From Ridgeia piscesae (lineage: Eukaryota > Annelida > Polychaeta > Sabellida > Siboglinidae), in NCBI GenBank assembly GCA_025642075.2, contig JAODUO010000550.1, positions 1-64,000 of the forward strand: a stretch of 64,000 nucleotides of DNA. The letters are read 5' to 3'. The translations under genes and the position numbers were made by a program. Shown here one piece after another: positions 23,160 through 40,300 of the stretch (positions are counted from its first letter, which is position 1; each line of letters begins with the position of its first letter). The notes under the pieces were generated by a model. The model was not told the origin of the DNA and did not search any database. It saw only the letters and a program-made list of their open reading frames with translations.

Positions 23160-23966
23160 CCACATGGACAATGGTTTGCCACAGGAGTGACGTCAACAAA
23201 CATCTGTGTGCAAATCTATTGCAAAGTTGGAGGATTATACACCTGCATGTACTTCATGAACCAAAAAGGAACACATTGATACTGTATATTTACATCTGTC
23301 AGTGGTTAACTAATTCTACAGAGAAGACGGAGCTTGAAGCCTACTTACTAAATATAAACCTATCAGTCACATGTAACCTGCATAATAATAATGATTGTAT
23401 ATAAATATTTGTAAACATTAATCATTGTAATTGTTGTTATTTGGTGTCCTTCTGCATGTAGTGTGCCATAACATATTATTATCAATGTGGGAAATTAAGA
23501 AATAAATAGGTGGGACACTGTTGGACTCGATATACCAAAGGCTTCCACACGCACAAGTCTGAAAGTTGTTACTTTAGATAGCAATCTTGTAAAATGTTGA
23601 GTTAAACAGGTTCCAAACTAAGGTGACACTATTTTTACACTTACGGGGCCTGGGTTCCTTTGCTATTCTCACTGATGCAAAATGATTGGTTAACTAGTTT
23701 CAGGTTTTATAAATATGTTACATCCGAAACTCATTCAACTATATTGTACAACTATAGTTGAACTACCTGGGGGGTAAATTGTGTCAAATCCAACTTAATA
23801 TAAAATTTAATACAACAACATCTGGAGCTCTCTGTTTATATTAACACATCATAACTGACAAAAAAGGGCAGGATATCTTCCATGTCTTAGGATTTTCTGG
23901 CATATCAGGATAATTATAACTTAAATTTTCACATAATATAAAAATGTATGATAACATTGCACAGAA

Positions 23967-26109
<2,143 letters not shown>

Positions 26110-27254
26110 CTACAAAATCACCTCTTCAATGTCATCGTCAAAGTCATCGATAGCATTTATCGTTGGTCGGGTGTGAATTGTCGTTGTTGGTTGTCGACCT
26201 CGCCGTGGCAACAGTGCCGGGTTCCTGGGTGACGGGGCATCACCGTCCTCAAGGAAGGCACTTCCACCACCAAACAGCGTCGTTGACGTGTCATGGTGAT
26301 GCGTCTCGCTGTTATTATTGAGCGCTGTCAGAAACAGTCGGTCTTCCTCTTTTGGCTTCGGCTGTTGCACCGGTGATGTCTTCACGGTCGAACTGGCGCC
26401 AAACAACTCTGTCATGAGATCAGACTTCTTGGCGCGACGACCGTGACCACTGTCCCCGGCACTGCGCTTGGTCTTCAGCGGGATAAACGACGGCTGGTAT
26501 CCAGTGATGTCATCGTCACTCGCGTCATTTCCGATGGGGCGTGCCCGAGCCCTGCCCACGGGCGACTCGTACGCGGGCAGCCCGTGATGCATGTTTTCGA
26601 TTGGCCTGCTGAAGGAGTACTCGCTGGTGGAGCCGCGCCGTGAGCCGCTCCCGTCTTTGTTCGCGTCCATTTCTCGAAGCCGTGCAAGGAGCAAGTCCTT
26701 CTTCCGACGCTCTTCCTGGTTCTCCTGTTGAGCCGCGGCTGCCAGTCTCTGCTTCTCCTCCTCTTCCCTCTCCCTCGCCAGCTGCTCCTCCTTCTCCCTC
26801 TTCTCCCGCTCAAAGGCCTCTGCCTCTCGCTTGCGCTGTTCCCGCTCTTCCTTCCACTGTCGCTCCTCTTCCTCCTCCTGCCGCTGTTTCTCCCTCCGCT
26901 CCTGCTCTTCTCTAAGCTGCTGCTCGTCCCTCCTCTGCTGCTCTTCCCTCTTCTGTTTCTCCTCCCTCCGTCGCTGTTCTTCCTTTTGTTCGTGCTCCCT
27001 CCTTAGTCGCTCCTCCTGTTCAGTGTCCCCAAGAGCTCGCAGCCGCTCCAGCTCCCTGGTGTGCTCCTCCTGCTCTGCTTTCCTGGTAGCGGTCTCCTCC
27101 TGCTCCTCATCCGCTCGTCTCCTTGTCTCCTGCTCTCGCTGCTGCTCGGCCTCCTGACAGCAGACAGACATCATTGTAGACAACTCATTACACCAAATAG
27201 ATTAGGTGTGTGTGTGTGTCTGTATGTGTGTGTGTGTCTGTATGTGTGTGTGTC

Positions 27255-27316
<62 letters not shown>

Positions 27317-27478
27317 TGTATGTGTGTGTGTGTCTGTATGTGTGTGTGTGTGTTGTGTGTGTGTGTGTGTGTGTGTTGTGTGTGTGTCTGTATGTGTGTG
27401 TGTCTGTATGTGTGTGTGTGTGTCTGTATGTGTGTGTGTCTGTATGTGTGTGTGTCTGTATGTGTGTGTGTGTGTGTC

Positions 27479-27509
<31 letters not shown>

Positions 27510-27648
27510 CTGTATGTGTGTGCGTGTCTGTATGTGTGTGTGTGTGTGTTGTGTGTGTGTGTGTGTGTGTGCTGTATGTGTGTGTGTCTGTATGTGTGTG
27601 TGTGTGTGTGTGTGTTGTTGTGTGTGTGTGTGTGTGTGTGTGTGTGTC

Positions 27649-27702
<54 letters not shown>

Positions 27703-27744
27703 TGTAGTGTGTGTGTGTTGTATGTGTGTGTGTGTGTGTGTGTC

Positions 27745-27811
<67 letters not shown>

Positions 27812-28276
27812 CTGAGAATGTTTGTGTGTGTTTGAGTGTGTTTGAGTGTATGTGTATGCATAAGTGTATGAAAGTGTACATGTGTCTCACATGTGCATGT
27901 GTAACTGTGTGTGTGTGTGAGTGCGTGCGTACATGCGTGTGTGCATGTGATGTGTGTGCATCAAAGTCATGCATGTGTACAGTTATCTATCTATATTGCT
28001 TGTTGTGCTCTAATACTTATATTCACAGTCTAGCTGGTTGTCCAGTATACTGCATCACAAGACTGTGCATGCTGCAAGTGTACACACGCTCTCACACATA
28101 CATAAACATGCCAAGTCATTCTCACACAACCATACAATGGTTTGCTTGTATGTTGAAACATTAAATAAAGTCTAGTAACATTATTTTCATTAAATTGTGA
28201 ACTTATCTATAAAACAACAATCACAATGATGTGTGAAATTAAATGCACAAATACACAATTTCCACTTTTTTCACAC

Positions 28277-28319
<43 letters not shown>

Positions 28320-31300
28320 CAATGACAATCATTATCATTGAATTTTGTTTAAAAAAATCGAAGGCAGCCATTTTGGCTTTTTTGTGTTATGTTAAATATT
28401 ATTAAACTTTGTTGTCTGGTGAAAATTGCAGATTGGAATTATAAAAGAAAATAACAACATTTTCAAATAGTTATGTGCTAGTGGAGTCACATAGTTCTGG
28501 CAGTCAAGTCTATGTGTTTTAGGGAACCAACAATACACATGCACAGCAAACATGCTATCTAAAAATATAAAATGTATTGCCTTGTATGGGAGCTAACAAT
28601 ATGCAAACAAATATTATTATTGAACACATTTTTGCTATTGTACACAACACTCTTATAGATGGGCTAATATACAAACTGTCTAATAACTAATAACAAGACT
28701 ATCGATAAATGCTATAAATACTTACGATGACGCTGTTTTGATAAGATGTGACGAGAGATCAGTGAAAACACAGTTATTTATAACAGAACTTAAGCACTAT
28801 AAAACTATTACAATATACACTGGTACGTCAAAATGCATACCATATTTATATGCCCATATTGATGTAATGTTAGTTTAGTAGACACAATGTGAGCAATGCT
28901 AGTTTGAAGTACAAAAGATGTTAACATGAGTTCAGGTCCACAAGATTAATGAGAAAAACAAAATATATTGCATCATGCACTATTAATGGAGGCTGATGAG
29001 TTCTTCATACAATCTTTTACACACAACATCTAACAAGGACATACAAATGACATGGACAGAAACTAATGTGCAGACCAGTGCTAACTCACACACCAGTGCA
29101 AAGAGGTGCAAAGCAGTGCAAACACAGCACAAATTATGCCGCAGTTAGTGAACTAATAACACACAGCTACAAGCGTCCTATCTTCAAGCAGTGACCGACA
29201 CACCCACAGTAGATATATTAACACATGCGTGAGATGTGCCAACACATGTATTAGATGTGCCAACACATGTATTAGATGTGTGACAGAGAAGCGAGTGGTT
29301 ACCGTAGTCGACACAGATGACTCAGCTGCCCACGGTGTCGGATTGTCGCTAGACGACAGAGGTGTTGACGCTGGCGGTGGCATTTTGGGAGCCGATGTGC
29401 TCGGCTTGTATTCATAGTGTGTGTCAAATGTTGGCTGGGGATTACCGGGTCTGGTTTCGGTTCTGGGATTGTGGGGGTTGCTAGGTCTTTCCGCGGCATC
29501 ACGAGGGGGGTCAGATGTATTCTGTTGGGGCCCTGGGGTGTTCTGCGATTGCCCTGGGGTGTAATTTGAGAACTGGAAGTTGAGTTTCTCTGGGGGTAGA
29601 CGGTTGTGATTTTGTTCGGGGCTAGGGACGAGGTCGGCCGTGTTGATGGTTTTAAGTTTGGGCTGTTGTTGGTGCTGTTCGTTGGGGTGTTGTTTCATTG
29701 GGGTCGGGGGCTTAGTGCCCTGGCTCCAGCCTGACCTGGCGGTCAGACTGCCCGCCTGACTGTCTGTCTGATGGGCGGGTCTGGTCCTCTGCAAAAACAT
29801 TCCAGTTGTCTCATTGTTCATGTTGCTGATGTTTCTCACCAGAGGGAGTGACTTGAAAGGCTTACGTGGTCATTGTGAAATTGTAAAATGCGTGCATGCA
29901 TGTAAGCGTGATGATAGGCACACGTGAAAATGTCAAAACAATGTTGTTTCTTACATTTTCACATCTGCCCCTCGGCGCACGCTCAATATAGCTACATTGA
30001 ACCTAACACTGAGTGTATAATGCATAATATCTACACAACGTTACTAGCTACAAACACCTCTTACCATGCACAGGTTGAGTTTAATTAAGCCAGTTAGGGA
30101 ACAGGTACAATAACAAGATGCACAATATTACCTAAAGCATGCCACATGACAAAAGCTCACAACATCAGAAAGCCACATGCATATATTATAAATGTATAAA
30201 ATACACATACACACATGACCATTTCTCAAAATAATGGAGCCTTTGCAACAACAAAAATACACTATTATTTACTTTTTGGGGGCATCTGGCCAGTTTAGAT
30301 ACATTTCCTGTGATGTTTTGACAGTCATTTGTAAAACCCAGCCCTGTGGTTTAAAATCAAACAGTTCAATTCTTTCTGTCATTTGTTTGCATGCTTTTAC
30401 TCTTATAAATCCATGAACACATTTGATAATTTGTCTTGTAAACCAACAAAAGTGACCCCCTCTGTAGAAAACTGTTTCACTGTTTCAACCTTTCCCTACC
30501 AGTGAGTGATAGGCATATACTTTATAAAAATATAATTAATGCATTAGTTAAAAACAATACATTGTCAGTTCAGTTGTTAAGGTTTAAAGAATGTAAATGA
30601 ACGTAAAAATACTTAAATGGACCATGGTAGATGGGGGATTTGAAGACACAAATAGACTGCCTTCAGATTAGCTATTCATGTATTTAACAGTTGAATGACA
30701 AATCTCAACACTTACATAAAATTTGATGCACATTTAAAATGTTCTATCTGCATTACAACAGTCAATTTTAAAATAATAAAACAGTCTGTGCAAAAAAGAG
30801 TAATAACTTTGAACAAGAATGTGAAAGAGAAACAACATCGTAAAATGTGACGACAGCTGTAGAATATGGAACCAAAGAACCAAAGAAGACTAGTAACTTG
30901 TAAGGCAATCCAGTCACCTGAGTATCACTGTCATCATCAAAGATGTCCTCCTAGAGTTAGGTAAATAGAGGCGGTGTTAAAAAAGAGCCGGAAAGTAAAA
31001 GCTCACACGAGTGGTTACACAAGTTGACAAAATTAAACATAACAGTGATTTATACTGGGGGTTCCCATCCCACCAATAGGTATTTACAATTTTGGTTGAT
31101 CAAAAAAATTGATTTCAAGATGGCTTCCAAAACAGCCAATAAGAAGCCAATGGATTCAGCTGCCATGACATGGTCACATGACATTACCTACCACACTGCC
31201 AAAGTCTAATATCCACATTGGTATCAATGTGTATTCATGAATGTTTTACTGTTGCACCTCTGTAGCAATTTATTTACCCCATGAACTTGCCCAAATATAC

Positions 31301-34300
31301 TTAACGGTTCAGCTAGGCCAAAAAGTCAATCCACGGACAAAAACATTACTGAATTGTTTTACGTTCCATTTAAATTGAACATTAATGCTGCTATGCGGAA
31401 ACCAGTGTTTTCCTAGCTCACACACAGGTGAAAATGCGATACTAGGAAGCAGTGCAGATGTTCGCTAGAAGAGACCCACGGCAGATAAAATGGGTGGTAC
31501 AGGTATATGGATCACAGATGTTTTAACTAAACAAGAGTCTGAGGTATGATCATCAGTCATGGACTTAATATGCAGTCTGAGGTATGATCATCAGTCATGG
31601 ACTTAATATTGCAGTCTGAGGTATGATCATCAGTCATGGACTTAATATGCAGTCTGAGGTATGATCATCAGTCATGGACTTAATATGCAGTCTGAGGTAT
31701 GATCATCAGTCATGGACTTAATAAGCAGTCTGAGGTATGATCATCAGTCATGGACTTAATATTGCAGTCTGAGCTATGTTCATCAGTCATGGACTTAATA
31801 TTGCAGTCTGAGCTATGTTCATCAGTCGTGGACTTAATATTGCAGTCTGAGGTATGATCATCAGTCATGGACTTAATATTGCAGTCTGAGCTATGTTCAT
31901 CAGTCATGGACTTAATATTGCAGTCTGAGCTATGTTCATCAGTCGTGGACTTAATATTGCAGTCTGAGGTATGTTCATCAGTCATGGACTTAATATTACA
32001 GTCTGATCTATGTTCATCAGTCATGTTCTTAATATTGCAGTCTGAGCTATGTTCATCAGTCATGGACTTAATATTACAGTCTGAGCTATGTTCATCAGTC
32101 ATGGACTTAATATTGCAGTCTGAGCTATGTTCATCAGTCATGGACTTGATATTACAGTCTGAGCTATGTTCATCAGTCATGGTTACTTAATATTGACAGT
32201 CTGAGCTATGTTCATCAGTCATGGCCCTTAATATTACGCTACTGCTTAATGTTATGCTATTGCTTAATATTATGCTAATTTAATAATTAATTTTGCTATC
32301 TCTTAACATTTCAATAACACTTTTCAAACCAACATTTCAAGATCTCCAAGACAATATTAGTACAAACCTGTGAAAGCGAAAGACAGACGATGAAGACACA
32401 GATGAGTTTTCTTACTCAAATAAAAAATTCAGCCAGTGAATTGACTCCTGTATTTCAGGATTCGCCTCTTTGCTGTGTAAATTCGTGTTAATCACTTATC
32501 TGATAAAACGTTGGCAATGATGCCATGAACAAAATCATATCAGCTGTAATGTATAATAAATAACAAATGCTCCCCCAGTGACATCACTAGTTGTCTTCTT
32601 CTTTTGTTAATGTCCATCTATCATATGGGTCGACAATTATCGCCATGTGGGGAGACAAGAGGTCTGAGCAGCGTTAAATGTTAGAAAAGTAGAAACAAAG
32701 TTATGGCGAGTTATGTCGAGCACTAACCTCACGCAATCGCTGCTCCTCTCGCCGCTGCTGTTCGTACTGTTTTGCCCGTACGCGTGAAGTATTGAGCAGA
32801 GGGTCACTATGTTTGCGGAGCCTGTATTGGGGCATTGCTGGACTCGACGACACGGAGGAGTTGAGTTTGTGAGGCGGCTTCACGATGCGGTTACTGTAAA
32901 TATTCCTCACTTCGAGTTCCTTGTCCTTCTCCTGAAATGTTTTGTTTCGAGTGATAATCAGATAAACAAATTACACTTCTGACATTTAAAGGGAGATACC
33001 AGTAATCAGTTTGTTTTTATTGTAAAATATTGTGTTACGGGGAATAAATTATATATTCTAACGTCTTTATCAGCCAGATATATTTTAATGAAGAAGGATT
33101 TACTTTCGTTTCCAACAGCTTGATGTTTGCAAAAATCACCAAGTTGTCTGTTGATTCCCTGAAAAGCCAACATAGGTATTTAGTGACAAACATACCTTCA
33201 GTTGGTATTGTACATTTTCTAGTTTCTGCTTCAGCTCTGTGTGTTGTTGCTTAGTTTCGTTGTGTCGTGCTCGCTCTATGCCTAACTCATGCCGATGGTT
33301 CTTCTGCAGGAGGTCAACATGTCTTTTCGCCTCCTGAAAAACAAACATTGTCTAGAAGAGCAACCTCACTCAGAATACATGATTATGGCATAGGTATTTT
33401 TCTATTTATTTGTGGTGATGTTTCATGTGGCAATTTAATCAGATATTTTGTTGGTTAACTGCAATTTTAATCTAATGTAAAGATTGATCTAATCTATAAT
33501 TTAACATTTAGAACACACTAATGAAAAAGTCTGACCAACATCTGGCTGTAATCAAGTGTGAAACGTGTAAATATACAAAATAGGGTTCTATCGTGTATAT
33601 AGACACAATGGGGAGCGCCGGACTGTCAATCGAGAGGACAGTGGTTCAATCCCACTTACCACTGTTTCGAAACATAGGCAATTTCATTCACCCCACATTT
33701 GCCTGTGTGTTTCGGAAGAGACTAAAAGCCGGTGGTCCCTTCTATCTGGTGTCTATGCCAGGGGAAGTAAAAGATCCCACACAGGGGGTCAATGTGTAAC
33801 CTGTAGTGGACTCACTAATTCTATAGAAGGACAACTCCTGCGTTAGCCCAAGGTTGGAGAAAACCACCTGAGATCTGAGAATGATAGCCGTGAAAACATG
33901 AGTGAAATTGGATGTCAGTTACTTAAAACAGTAGGGAGACTGGCACCAGAAAGAATTAAGTGTGAGTTTGTAGGATGGGCCGTAGAACAAGTGTGTGGTT
34001 GGCTCCTAAAACAGCTAGGAGGGCCACTAAAACATGTTGGCTACAGCAAATTACAGATGGGACACGGGTCTGAAATGTTGAACCTCCAAAAAACGAATTT
34101 GAAAATGGAGATTGTGACCCGACCCCCTAACCCATACCCAGTACCCACTACCCTACCCCCGACGCAACCCTCACCTCGTTTTTCCTCATGCTTTCCTCCA
34201 GATCTGCCTCTGCCCTCGAGAGCTTACGACTCAACTCATCTCTCTCTCCGAGGTTCTTGTCTTTGTCCAGGGCCTTCATCCGGCTGAGCTCTCTACGTGT

Positions 34301-37300
34301 CTTCTCCAGTTCCTCACTGGTGCTGTGGAGCTGGTGCTCCAGCTTACGGTTGCGCTCCTTCTGTACCCGGAGCTGGTCCTTGACCGTGCGCAGGTCTGCC
34401 GAATGCCTCCGGATGAGTTGGGGAAGGTCGTTCTCCGCCGCCTGATACTTGTTGATGGCCTTGTCCTGGAGCCGCTGCTGCTTCTTCAGGATCTTGTTCT
34501 CCTGCTGTAGATCCTGCAGCTGGATCCGCGTCTACACGGATCACGGATACAGTGTTAGCGTGTCTTAAATATATGCAGTTGTATCATCGTCATAGCATTA
34601 GAGATAGTATCACAAGTTTGCACAGCAGCTGGATCCACGTCTACTCAGATCATGATTATAGTGATAGAGATAGTATTACAAGTTCGCAGTTTACCAAAAG
34701 AGAGAGAGAGAGAGACTGGATAATTAGAGAGAGAGAGAGAGACAGGGGAGGGAGGGGGGAGTGGGAGTGGGAAATGAGAGAGAGAGATAGAGACTGGAGA
34801 ATTAGAGATAGTGGGTATGGAGAATGATTAGAGATAATGGGAGAATGAGAGATAGGGGGATGGGTAATATTGGGTATGGATGGTGATGATGGGCAGTGAG
34901 AAAGTGTCAATGACTGACAGGAAAAAGAGTACATACCAGTGTGTACATCATACACACAAGAATAAGTACGATGTACACACTGGTATGCACGATGTACACA
35001 CCAGTGTGTACATCGTACACACCAGTGTGTACGTCATACACACCAGTGAGTATGTCGTACACACCAGTGAGTACATCGTGCATACCAGTGTGCACATCGT
35101 ACATACCAGTGTGTACGTCGTACATACTAGTGTGTACGTTGTACATACCAGTGTGCACATCGTACATACCAGTGTGTACGTTGGTCATACCAGTGTGTAC
35201 ACAGTCTCATTCTGGAGTCAAGCTACACATAGGAGAACCACAACACTAGCAGACTTACAGACATTGTCCTATCACATACAGACACAGTCCTATGACATAC
35301 TGACACTGTCCTATGACATACTGACACTGTCATATGACATACTGACACTGTCATATGACATACAGACATTGTCCTATGACATAGACACAGTACTATGACA
35401 TACAAATGCAGTCCTATCCCATGCTGACACCGTCACATGACATGCTGACACCCTCCTATAACATGCTGACACTGTCCTATGACTTACCTCTTCAAGCTCA
35501 TTGCGTAGTTCGTTGACCTTTGCCCTCCGTGCTGACTGCATGCGCTGTTGGATGGTGTTGTCGCTGCGTGGGGTCATCACCTTTGACTTCTTATTAACTA
35601 TGCCCTTTTTCTTGTTGGTCTTTTGTACTGAAAACCACAAAACAACAAACAATTACCTTCTACCTAATGGGACATACATCTACCTGTAGTGAATCCAGTC
35701 TGACACTATTCCAAACGTGGCTGACAAAGAGTGATGATTTCAGTATAAAAAAGAATAGTTGTTTTTCTACTGATACAGCAAAGAAATCTCATTTATTAAA
35801 CACATGTCTATAGTACGTTATACCTTAATACATACAATAATTTGACATGTATAGTGTTAAATAACTGTTTCGCATGACTATAAATAATAGCTAGATGATT
35901 GGAATGCGTTCCAATCAAGTAAATAATTAAACAAATGGTCAATCAATATGTTTGTTGCCTTATCTGTTGGCAACAATGGTAGATAACACTTAGTGTTACC
36001 AACACTCACAACAATGGTAGATAACACTTAGTGTTACCAACACTCACAACAATGGTAGATAACACTTAGTGTTACCAACACTCACAACAATGGTAGATAA
36101 CACTTAGTGTTACCAACACTCACAACAATGGTAGATAACACTTAGTGTTACTAACACTCACAACAATGGTAGATAACACTTAGTGTTACTAACACTCACA
36201 ACAATGGTAGATAACACTTAGTGTTACCAACACTCACAACAATGGTAGATAACACTTAGTGTTACCAACACTCACAACAATGTGACAAACAAAACAAAGC
36301 AGAAGAATGGAAACGACCGTGACTTGTAATCTCCCATTGGTATTTTCAAGTTATATGAGGTCACTTAAATACATTTTTGGCTAGCTATTTTATATTCCAA
36401 AATTCTGAGCACTTTTACATTCACCATTAGACCACTGACCTGTGAGCTTTTTGGTGTAGTGTTAAAAAGACATGAGTGTAGGTATTTAGAAGTCTTTCCT
36501 TTTCTAGTTGATGAAATGAGTGTTGAAATGCTGCCAGACTGAGGCACTAGAATATATCTACTGGGATATTATTATAGGCTGTACGTAACGCCCTAATTGG
36601 TCACAGGTCTGCAGGAAAGAGATTAAGATCAAAATGCTGTAATGGCATTAACAGTTGCTTGGTTTGTTTCTCTACATAAAGGGTGTAAACTAGTACACCT
36701 GGTACTGACAACACGGGCTACAGTTAACTGTTTGGTGTGGGCCAAATGTCGGCCAATTATTTCTCTGTGGGCCAAAGCTTTTTGAGACATGAAACATAAT
36801 CCTTACATGCTCGAGTTAGTGTTTCATGCTACAGTATCCTGAAATAGCACTAAGCAACAAAAAGATCACACCACGATGCTTATAAATGCCATTTAAAACA
36901 CACAACGTCTAAACAAGATTCTGCCTATTCTTCTAAACATTATTCCAACATCTGCCTGGAGAGAAAGCAATGACGTCACAAGTTGCAAACAACTGTCAAC
37001 TGATATATTTATATTAATATGCTTGTAGTTATCAAAACATATTAAATCATTAACACAACTGTAAACATAATCAATTATGCAAGTATTCAGATGCAAAGTG
37101 ATGTGAATGAAATATTTTTGATTTAGCATCAACGCAATTGTAGACATACCGTATTCGTTCTATTACGCGTACAGTGCTCATAAATTAGAGTCTGACAAAA
37201 TTATGACACTACCTAGTGGCACTGGCATAGTTTTATTGTTTCCACCAGTGTCAGCCACCAGGGGGAGACACCATTTCCCCCATTGTTAAACTCTTTTAAA

Positions 37301-40300
37301 CTATGCATGCTACTTGTCAAATTAGTTGACATTTTGATTATTGTAAATAAAAGGGTGCAGAGATTGCAAACGCAAGTGGAACTATCTGATGTCACCAGAT
37401 CAGTGGTTGACAGCAAGTACCGGTAATTACAATAAATTATGGTGTTAATATATGTTTCATCTATCGGTGTCAGACACTGCTGATGATGGGAGCGTACACT
37501 ATTTAGGGCATGTATGCTTAATAGAACGAATACGGTATCTAAAACAATTGGTGTAATTTTTACTCAAACTGTATTGTTACATCACAACAACAGCAGATAC
37601 ACAGAAGTAAACTAAGAGTGCTGTGACAACACTACAGAAACAGTTGTCTATAGATTTGCACAAATGAGTGGCAGACTAGTAGCCATGCCAGGAATACGAC
37701 CTAAACACACGTCTCATTCAATGTGTGATTGTACAGAGCAAGCTGTTAGTGTTACGACTCACAATAGCAGACATGCATTCTCCCACATAAGTGAGTATTG
37801 TATGCAAGAATACAAGAGCCACATAACAGCCTTGGCCATATATAAAGGTATTTGCACAGCTTGACAGGCGTGTACAGGTAAACACTGCTAAAAGGCCTCA
37901 CATGATAAGGCATTTATCTGGCACCAGACTAGGTCATATTACACGTTCTCTGTTTCAATTGTGAGAACATGTGAGGACTTATATATTATATAGTTCTAGT
38001 GTTGTCTACTTGCTGCGTTTAGTGCTAATACACCATACTTCATGTATAGCCTACAAATGTGTCGTGAATATCTACCAGAACATGAATGATTACGGAACAT
38101 GCCACAGTTTAATAACCTAATATTCAATCCAGTACCACGTCAAAGACAAACACATTATATATTCATATTGTGCCAGCTTATGCCCACACATGGAGAAACC
38201 AACCAAAGGGTATCAAGTATCGCCATTATGGTAACGCTATTACCACTCAATTGTCTAAAATTAGAGAAACACCCACTAGAAAACCTGAAGATACTAAAGA
38301 TGCATAACATTAACCAATGATTCCAGTTTCATGTTAATGTGAGTTACGATTAACACACCTAACTTATTAAACACTAAAAACTGGTACAAACCTTAATCGA
38401 TGGCAAATTTAGAATAAACTAATATGGCACTGCTTTTCTACTGAGGGTGTCATAGATTCATTTATGAAAATTTTGCAACTCAGATGCAAACCATCAAGTT
38501 ATAAAGAACACCCACCCAAACACACACACACACACACACACATAATGTGCTAGATAGAGTGTAGGTAAACAAACAACTGTCCTTATTCATTACATCCTTG
38601 ACAACACATGTTAGTCTACCAGTGTCCACCAGTGTCCACCAGTGTCCACCAGTGTCCACCAGTGCCCACCAGTGTCCACCAGTGTCCACCAGTGTCCACC
38701 AGTGTCCACCAGTGTCCACCAGTGCCCACCAGTGTCCATCGTCCACCAGTGCCCACCAGTGTCCACCAGTGTCCACCAGTGCCCACCAGTGTCCACCAGT
38801 GTCCACCAGTGTCCACCAGTGCCCACCAGTGTCCACCAGTGCCCACCAGTGTCCATCGTCCACCAGTGCCCACCAGTGTCCACCAGTGTCCACCAGTGTC
38901 CATGTCCACCAGTGCCCACCAGTGTCCATCGTCCACCAGTGCCCACCAGCGTCCACCAGTGTCCACCAGTGTCCACCAGTGTCCACCAGTGTCCACCAGT
39001 GCCCACCAGTGTCCACCAGTGTCCACCAGTGTCCACCAGTGTCCACCAGTGCCCACCAGTGTCCACCAGTGTCCACCAGTGTCCACCAGTGCCCACCAGT
39101 GTCCACCAGTGTCCACCAGTGCCCACCAGTGCCCACCAGTGTCCACCAGTGTCCACCAGTGCCCACCAGTGTCCACCAGTGTCCACCAGTGTCCACCAGT
39201 GTCCACCAGTGTCCACCAGTGTCCACCAGTGTCCACCAGTGTCCACCAGTGTCCACCAGCGCCCACCAGCGCCCACCAGCGCCCACCAGCGCCCACCAGC
39301 GCCCACCAGCGCCCACCAGCGTCCAACCAGTGTCCAGTGTCTATCACGTCATTTCATCACCAGAGTTCTCACCTTCATGGGTTCTAATCACAGGCAGTTG
39401 AGGGGATGAATATGTTAGTTGTAGTTTCTCCAGCCACGTGAGATTACTAGTGTGTCTCCGTGAAGTAGGCTTTGGTTTACCACTCATGTCCTTCAAACTG
39501 TCATCACAGCCCTCATCACTCGGATCACTCTCATTCCTTTGTTGGGTTCTCAGCCTGGGAAGAAATCCCCTTTTCTTGGGTTCATCCATCTTCTGAGGTT
39601 CATCTTTCTTTTGACGGTCATCTCTTTTGTGAGGTTTGTCTCCTTTCTGAGGTCCATCCCTGTTTTGAAGTTTATTCCTTTTGAGGGATTCATCTTTCTT
39701 GTGGGGTTCATCCCTTCTGTGGGGTTCATCCCTCTTTTGATGTTCATCCCTCTTTTGATGTTCATCCCTCATTTGATGTTCATCCCTCTTTTGATGTTCA
39801 TCCCTCTTTTGATGTTCATCCCTCTTTTGATGTTCATCCCTCTTTTGATGTTCATCCCTCGTTTGATGTTCATCCCTCTTTTGATGTTCATCCCTCTTTT
39901 GATGTTCATCCCTCTTTTGATGTTCATCCCTCTTTTGATGTTCATCCCTCTTTTGATGTTCATCCCTCGTTTGATGTTCATCCCTCTTTTGATGTTCATC
40001 CCTCTTTTGATGTTCGTCCCCCTTTTGATGTTCGTCCCCCTTTTGATGTTCGTCCCCCTTTTGATGTTCGTCCCCCTTTTGATGTTCGTCCCCCTTTTGA
40101 TGTTCATCCCCCGTTTGATGTTCATCCGTCTTTTGATGTTCATCCGTCTTTTGATGTTCATCCGTCTTTTGATGTTCATCCGTCTTTTGATGTTCATCCC
40201 TCGTTTGATGTTCATCCCTCTTTTGATGTTCATCCCTCTTTTGATGTTCATCCCTCTTTTGATGTTCATCCCTCATTTGATGTTCATCCCTCTTTTGATG

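Noticed and set aside
26443..27157. Plus-strand frames rich in Ser, Leu and Pro
   Set aside because: Antisense shadows of the lebercilin C-terminal exon, which matches known lebercilin motifs.
31710..32190. Frames with MTDEHSSDCNIKS or LILQSELCSSVMD repeats
   Set aside because: The 39-bp minisatellite happens to be a multiple of 3. It lies within lebercilin intron 6, and its edges show no splice phases that join.
38480..39409. Open frames of 230-280 codons on both strands
   Set aside because: The 10-bp array is open in all frames. It lies in an intron of the lebercilin gene beyond a good donor at 39372.
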